From contig SHZI01000011.1 in NCBI GenBank assembly GCA_009692345.1, forward strand, positions 1 to 43,330: a stretch of 43,330 nucleotides of DNA. The letters are read 5' to 3'. Within the stretch, counting starts at the first letter, position 1, and each line of letters opens with the position of its first letter. The notes beneath the pieces were generated by a model. The model searched no databases, had not been told where the DNA came from, and saw only the letters and a list, made by a program, of their open reading frames with translations. The translations under genes and the position numbers were made by a program. Source of the stretch: Gammaproteobacteria bacterium. Its GTDB lineage: Bacteria; Pseudomonadota; Gammaproteobacteria; Steroidobacterales; GCA-2729495. Shown in pieces: positions 38,952 to 43,330 of the stretch.

Positions 38952-40657
38952 CCCTCCACCTTGGCCCAGGAGTCCCGGAGCGTGACCACCCGGTTAAACA
39001 CGGCCTGGCCGGGACGGTGATCCACCCGGTCGGCCACGAAGTAACCCAGACGCTCGAACTGCAGAACCACACCCGGCGGCACCTCCAGCAGCGATAGTTC
39101 CAGCCAGGCCTTGCTCTCGATACGCAGTGACTCGGGATTGAGGAAGGTCTTGAAGTCCGCGTCCTGGCCGTCCGGACGGGCCACACTGAAGAGCCGGTCG
39201 TAGAGCCGGACCTCCGCCCGGACCGCCCGGGCCGCGCTGACCCAGTGAATGGTGCCCTTCACCTTCCGCTCCGCGCCACTCATCCCGCTCCGGGTTTCCG
39301 GATCGTAGGTGCAGTGCACCTCGGTCACGCGACCGTCCGCGTCCTTGACCAGGTCGTGGCATCTGATGATGTAGCCATAGCGCAGGCGGACTTCCCCACC
39401 GGGCCGCAGGCGGAAGAACTTCTGCGGCGCGTCCTCCATGAAGTCGTCCCGCTCGATCCACAATTCCCGGCCGAAAGGCAGCTGCCGCTCACCAAGATCG
39501 GGGCGATCCGGGTGGTTGGCAGCAGCCAGCAGCTCGGTCTGCCCGGCCGGATAGTTGGTCAGTACCACCTTGAGCGGGTTAAGTACCGCCATGGCGCGGC
39601 TTGCCCGGACATTGAGATCCTCGCGCACACAGTTTTCCAGCAGACTCATCTGGACCCTGTGCTCCTTCTTGGTCACCCCGGTGCGGCCGACAAAGTCCCG
39701 CAACGCCGCCGGCGGGTAACCGCGCCGGCGCATACCGGCGATGGTCGGCAGGCGCGGATCGTCCCAGCCCGCCACGAGCTGCAGCTCGATCAGCTCGGCT
39801 AGCCTGCGCTTGCTCGTGATGGTGAAGGCCAGATTGAGCCGGGAAAACTCGATCTGTCGGGGGCGGGCAGGTAACTGCAGGTTAGCGAGAAACCACTCGT
39901 ACAGCGGCCGGTGATCCTCGAACTCGAGCGTACACAGTGAGTGCGTGATGCCCTCCAGCGCGTCGGAGATCGTGTGGGCAAAGTCGTAGAGCGGGTAAAT
40001 GCACCAGGCAGCCCCCGTCCGCTGGTGAGTGGCCCGGCGAATCCGGTAGAGCACCGGATCCCGGAGGTTGATGTTGGGCGCGGCCATGTCGATCTTCGCC
40101 CGCAGGACGTGCTCCCCGTCGGCAAACGCACCGGCCCGCATCCGGGTGAAAAGCTCCAGATTCTCGGCCACCGTGCGGCTGCGGTGCGGACTCTCCCTGC
40201 CCGGTGCCGTCAGCGTCCCCCGGTACTCCCGCATCTGCTCCGGGGTCAGGCTGTCCACGTAGGCCTTGCCAGCCCCGATCAGCGCCACCGCACAGTCGTG
40301 AATCTGTGCAAAGTAGTCTGAGGCGTGGGTCAGCCGGTCTGCCCAGTCGAAGCCGAGCCACCGGACCTGATCGATGATGGCATCCACGAAGGCCTGGTCT
40401 TCCTTCAGCGGATTCGTGTCATCGAGCCGGAGGAAACACCGTCCGCCCGCCTCTGCGGCCACGCCGAAATTCAGGCAGATGGACTTGGCGTGGCCCACGT
40501 GGAGGTAACCGTTGGGCTCGGGTGGAAAGCGCGTGACGATGACGCTGTGCCGGCCGGCTGCCAGGTCATCCGCAACAATCTGGCGGATGAAATCCCGGCT
40601 CTCAGGGGCAGCGTCGCTCGCTGCTTCGTTCGCTGGGTCACGCGTGGCGTCGTTCAC
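38948..40657 (-). CDS. glnS: glutaminyl-tRNA synthetase
   Basis: The 569-residue class I synthetase charges tRNA-Gln. It shows TRFPPEPNGYLHVGHAKSIC with the HIGH-type motif (residues 53-56), FLRLDDTNPLKEDQAFVDAI, DFAHTISDALEGITHSLCTLEF, and FTITSKRRLAELI, the KMSKS-type loop. The C-terminal beta-barrel anticodon domains follow. Length is close to the usual 550-560. It starts at GTG 40657, 4 bp after the SDR stop, and its TAG lies in a REP arm. Confidence 0.96.
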   Translation of the reverse strand: MNDATRDPANEAASDAAPESRDFIRQIVADDLAAGRHSVIVTRFPPEPNGYLHVGHAKSICLNFGVAAEAGGRCFLRLDDTNPLKEDQAFVDAIIDQVRWLGFDWADRLTHASDYFAQIHDCAVALIGAGKAYVDSLTPEQMREYRGTLTAPGRESPHRSRTVAENLELFTRMRAGAFADGEHVLRAKIDMAAPNINLRDPVLYRIRRATHQRTGAAWCIYPLYDFAHTISDALEGITHSLCTLEFEDHRPLYEWFLANLQLPARPRQIEFSRLNLAFTITSKRRLAELIELQLVAGWDDPRLPTIAGMRRRGYPPAALRDFVGRTGVTKKEHRVQMSLLENCVREDLNVRASRAMAVLNPLKVVLTNYPAGQTELLAAANHPDRPDLGERQLPFGRELWIERDDFMEDAPQKFFRLRPGGEVRLRYGYIIRCHDLVKDADGRVTEVHCTYDPETRSGMSGAERKVKGTIHWVSAARAVRAEVRLYDRLFSVARPDGQDADFKTFLNPESLRIESKAWLELSLLEVPPGVVLQFERLGYFVADRVDHRPGQAVFNRVVTLRDSWAKVEG

Positions 40658-40661
40658 TGGC

Positions 40662-41480
40662 TCAGCGCACCTTCAGATTGGTGCGGGCCTCGAGCGCGGA
40701 GAGGATGTCGCGCTTGCGGAAAAACGAGGTGGCGAAACGGCCGGCCGCCTTGCCGGGCGTCATCCAGGCGATGCGCGCGCCCTGCTTGGTGCTGGCCAGC
40801 GCTGCCTGGGCGAGAAACGGCGACACGGTTTCGACCGTATCACCGAGGATATTCAGTGTGCGCTTCGCCCGCTCCCAGTCCGCCGCATCCCGACCCTTTG
40901 AACTGTAGAGCAGCAGGTCCGTAGCCACGATGCCGGGGCTCAGCGAACCCACGAGCACATTGGTCCCGGCGCACTCTTTAGCCAGCGACGCTGTCAGGTA
41001 GCGGATGGCGCGCTTGGTGGCGCCGTAGACCGACAGACCCGGCCGGGACAGACCGTCGCTGCCGAAGCCCTCGAAAGTGAAAACCTTGCCCCCCGCCGGC
41101 TGGCCGCGCATCCTGGCAATGGCAACCTGGCAGCCATACAGAGTCCCCAGGAGGTTGGTGTCCACCGTGGTCTGCAGCTGGTCCCCCGGCAGGTCGGCCA
41201 GCAACACCCGGTCCGTGGCCACGGCGGCGTTGTTGATCCAGATGTCGATCCCGCCGAACCGGGCCACCCCTGCCGCCCAGGCCGCCTGGACAGAAGCCAG
41301 CTGGCGCACGTCGCAGACCACCCCCAGGACGTCACCCAGAGCGCTGAGGTCCCGGGTTGCGTCGGTTACCGCGGCGGCACTGCGGCCCGTAACGATCACC
41401 CGATGCTGAAGCCGCAGGAATTCCCGGGCGAGGCCCTTGCCGATGCCGCGGGTGCTGCCTGTGATCAGGATGGTCTGCAT
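40662..41480 (-). CDS. short-chain dehydrogenase/reductase
   Basis: This 272-residue classical SDR has TILITGSTRGIGKGLAREFL at the N-terminus and the NNAA motif (IWINNAAVA). The catalytic pair is in SVYGATKRAIRYL (Tyr and Lys) and a SLSPGIVATDLL segment follows. The usual Ser region reads VFTFEGFGSDG. Cofactor is probably NADP(H), judged only from the basic residues after the first helix. It is upstream of glnS on the same strand, 4 bp apart. Substrate unknown. Confidence 0.92.
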   Translation of the reverse strand: MQTILITGSTRGIGKGLAREFLRLQHRVIVTGRSAAAVTDATRDLSALGDVLGVVCDVRQLASVQAAWAAGVARFGGIDIWINNAAVATDRVLLADLPGDQLQTTVDTNLLGTLYGCQVAIARMRGQPAGGKVFTFEGFGSDGLSRPGLSVYGATKRAIRYLTASLAKECAGTNVLVGSLSPGIVATDLLLYSSKGRDAADWERAKRTLNILGDTVETVSPFLAQAALASTKQGARIAWMTPGKAAGRFATSFFRKRDILSALEARTNLKVR

Positions 41481-41594
41481 GGGCTGGGTCCTGTGCGTGA
41501 GGGCGCGACCTTAAGGTATCGGCGCCCGACCTGTCCATGCCGCAACTGCCTCCTGGCCAGCGGCCCGTTCAGCCTGTCGCGGGCCCACCACGCG

Positions 41595-41621
41595 TTGACT
41601 GTACTGGTTAAAAGCTATAGT
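41595..41621 (+). promoter_or_regulatory. candidate sigma-70 promoter for the TonB-dependent receptor
   Basis: TTGACT (41595-41600) and TATAGT (41616-41621) are separated by 15 bases, shorter than ideal. The site lies in the otherwise empty 210 bp between the SDR start and the first possible receptor ATG. Confidence 0.3.
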
Positions 41622-41671
41622 TTCGGGGCTTGACCTGCGCGCCACGATCTGTTTGCCGCAGGCCCTGTCTC

Positions 41672-41773
41672 TGGGGTGAGGAGCTAGCTGATGTCCAACG
41701 GAAAAACCGTAGTAGTCGTAGTTGGGGTGAGGAGCTAGCTGATGTCCAACGGAAAAACCGTAGTAGTCGTAGT
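41672..41773 (+). repeat. perfect 51-bp tandem duplication over the receptor start
   Basis: Two identical 51-bp units run 41672-41722 and 41723-41773. Each contains GGTGAGGAGCTAGCTG, a ribosome site, and an ATG followed by codons for SNGKTVVVVV. The first ATG (41691) hits TAG at 41736 after 15 codons. The second (41742) opens the receptor. Confidence 0.95.
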
Positions 41774-43330
41774 GATGACCCGTACCGGCCTGTTGCTGGC
41801 CACCATGGCGACGACCCTGCTGACCGGCCAGCCGGCCATGGCCCAGGCCGGGGCGCAAGGAGACATTACTGAAATCATCGTGACAGTCCGCCAGCGGGCT
41901 GAGTCGATCCAGGACGTCCCGGGCTCTGTCTCCGTATTTACGGCGGCCGACATCGAGGCCACGGGCATCCAGCGGGCCGAGGACTTTATCTACCAGACGC
42001 CGGGGGTGTCCCTCGTCGCCAACGCCGCCGAAGTCGGCGACCCCCAGGTGAATATCCGGGGCATCAACGGCACGCGGGACGCGGAAGCCAACTACGCGCT
42101 GATCATCGACGGCATCCTGATGACCAATCCCGCCGCGCTGAACCGGGAATACATCAACCTCCAGCAGATCGAAGTCCTCAAGGGCCCCCAGGGCGCCATC
42201 TACGGCCGCAACGCCGCCGCGGGGGCCTTCATCATCACCACCGAGAAGCCCGGCAATGAGTGGGGCGGACAGGTCCGGGCCAGCTTTGCGGAGGATTCCA
42301 CCGAGGTCTTCTCCGGTGTTTTCTCTGGCCCGGTCAGCGATACCCTGGGCGTGAGCGTTTCCGGCAGCTTCCGGGACAGCGACGGCTACTACAACAACGC
42401 CTACTACACCTCCGATCGCTTCCTCGGGCCGGGGTCCGCTCCGGACTCGGCCAACGTGGACAGCTTCAAGAGCTACGACGTGGGCACCCGGGCCCTCTGG
42501 GAGCCCTCGGAGAACCTGACCGTGGATGCCAAGCTGCGCTTTAGCCAGGTGGAGGCCAATTCCATCGCCTTCAACTCCGTATTCCAGATCCCGAGCCTGG
42601 TGCCCACGCTGGAATCCTTCGGCCAGAGCCCCGAAATGGCGGCTTTCGGCGACGAGGACGTCAACGGCCACAAGTTCCAGTTCGACAACAACATCAAGCC
42701 CTTCAACAATCAGGACTCCGTGGAAGCATCCCTTAAGGTTGACTACGACCTGGGCTGGGCGGATCTGACCGGCTGGGGCCTGTACAGCGACATCGATAAC
42801 AACCTGGGAGCGGATGGCACCAGCGGCGCCTTCGGCTTCTTCTTCACGGAACAGCAGTGCATCGACACCACAGAAGGACTTGCCTTCTACCCGGTCGCGC
42901 CGCCCCAGATACTTCTTCCGGCGGCCTTCGGCGGGGTTTCCAGCTCGCTCTACGGCGCCTACACCCCCACGGCCTGCGACGGCACCCAGTACCAGGAGCG
43001 GAACCAGACGGACTACTCCTTCGAGATCCGGCTGGCCTCCAAGGGTGACCAGCGGCTCCGCTGGCTCGGCGGTCTCTATTACCTGAACATCGACCGGGAA
43101 GTCGGCGTGAACACCGGCATCGACCGGGGCTTCGGCGTGATCGCCAACCTCTACACCACGGATGTCCGCAACCCGACGGAACAGCTGGCCCGGGACCAGT
43201 TTACGACCAACGTCTACTCGGCCTTTGGCCAGCTGGCCTATGACCTGACCGACACCATCGAGGCCTCACTGGCGCTGCGCTACGACCTGGAGGACCGCAA
43301 GGTTCAGAACCAGGTGCCCGTGGACGCCAC
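41742..43330 (+). CDS. TonB-dependent outer-membrane receptor, 3'-truncated by window
   Basis: From ATG 41742 the frame stays open to the window end (about 529 residues seen of an expected 750-900). A signal peptide (TGLLLATMATTLLTGQPAMA) is followed by a TonB box-like TEIIVTVRQRAESIQDVP. The plug domain contains SVFTAADIEATGIQRAEDF, QVNIRGINGT, and IEVLKGPQGAIYGRNAAAGA. The beta-barrel then begins with alternating aromatic strands. The plug wording is that of receptors often linked to sugars, aromatics or steroids in Gammaproteobacteria rather than classical siderophore receptors. Ligand unknown. The N-terminal extension before the signal (SNGKTVVVVV) is encoded by the second copy of a 51-bp duplication; a later ATG at 41775 could be an alternative start. 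Confidence 0.92.
   Translation, partial: MSNGKTVVVVVMTRTGLLLATMATTLLTGQPAMAQAGAQGDITEIIVTVRQRAESIQDVPGSVSVFTAADIEATGIQRAEDFIYQTPGVSLVANAAEVGDPQVNIRGINGTRDAEANYALIIDGILMTNPAALNREYINLQQIEVLKGPQGAIYGRNAAAGAFIITTEKPGNEWGGQVRASFAEDSTEVFSGVFSGPVSDTLGVSVSGSFRDSDGYYNNAYYTSDRFLGPGSAPDSANVDSFKSYDVGTRALWEPSENLTVDAKLRFSQVEANSIAFNSVFQIPSLVPTLESFGQSPEMAAFGDEDVNGHKFQFDNNIKPFNNQDSVEASLKVDYDLGWADLTGWGLYSDIDNNLGADGTSGAFGFFFTEQQCIDTTEGLAFYPVAPPQILLPAAFGGVSSSLYGAYTPTACDGTQYQERNQTDYSFEIRLASKGDQRLRWLGGLYYLNIDREVGVNTGIDRGFGVIANLYTTDVRNPTEQLARDQFTTNVYSAFGQLAYDLTDTIEASLALRYDLEDRKVQNQVPVDA

Noticed and set aside
41691-41738. First ATG of the duplicated unit as the receptor start
   Set aside because: The frame from this ATG reaches TAG after 15 codons; only the second ATG (41742) continues into the receptor.
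41511-42671. Long minus-strand frame of 386 codons across the TonB receptor start
   Set aside because: It is antisense to a clear TonB-dependent receptor, has low-complexity His/Gly/Val-rich composition and no family pattern. High-GC shadow frame.

Overview
The window is about 43 kb of GC-rich (mid-60s percent by eye) bacterial chromosome. A TonB-dependent receptor, tripartite Mac and RND exporters, secreted thiol proteins, a glutaminyl-tRNA synthetase and GTAG-headed REP palindromes point to a Gammaproteobacterium. The REPs and the catabolic gene content suggest the Xanthomonadales/Nevskiales/Steroidobacter side, but that placement is inference. No tRNA, rRNA, CRISPR array, integrase or complete insertion sequence was seen.

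Layout. Positions 2-5005 (+): end of a flavin disulfide oxidoreductase, a MacAB-type ABC exporter, and two small exported cysteine proteins. Positions 4975-7085 (-): an NmrA-like Rossmann protein and glutamate racemase. Positions 7096-10976 (-): a tightly overlapping biotin operon bioF-bioD-tauE/safE-bioA. A very long AT-rich palindrome at 11014-11099 separates it from a GST-like miniature protein and an MBL-fold hydrolase. Positions 12391-17104: an AhpD-like protein, a 2OG-oxygenase-like protein, a small unknown, an SPFH/NfeD pair and a 4-hydroxybutyryl-CoA-dehydratase-like enzyme. Positions 17238-19009 (+): DUF1330, a macro domain and a badly decayed PQQ-dehydrogenase/haem pseudogene. Positions 19006-24639: GntR/UTRA regulator facing a nitrilase-like protein, a TetR stub, aldo-keto reductase, MFS transporter, rhomboid protease and a membrane microprotein.

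The most interesting block is 24725-33566. A minus-strand operon encodes a TorD-like chaperone, a two-domain VOC protein, a molybdenum enzyme closely resembling pyrogallol-phloroglucinol transhydroxylase (large and small subunits), and an NmrA-like oxidoreductase. The large subunit carries an extra N-terminal domain of about 125 residues that looks like an SCP2 (sterol-carrier) domain. The small subunit has lost all four cysteines of one Fe-S cluster while keeping two complete clusters. MoeA, MobB and a HiPIP lie directly beside it, giving a near self-contained set for making and feeding a Mo-bisMGD enzyme. The substrate is unknown.

Positions 33781-41480 hold an RND adaptor/pump pair, a SAM hydroxide adenosyltransferase, glnS and an SDR. 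The window ends inside a TonB-dependent receptor whose start region carries a perfect 51-bp tandem duplication. REP-like palindromes are scattered at gene 3' ends, and the TAG of their GTAG head is the stop codon of five genes. Apart from the pseudogene at 18205-19009, no stretch over 300 bases lacks a gene.
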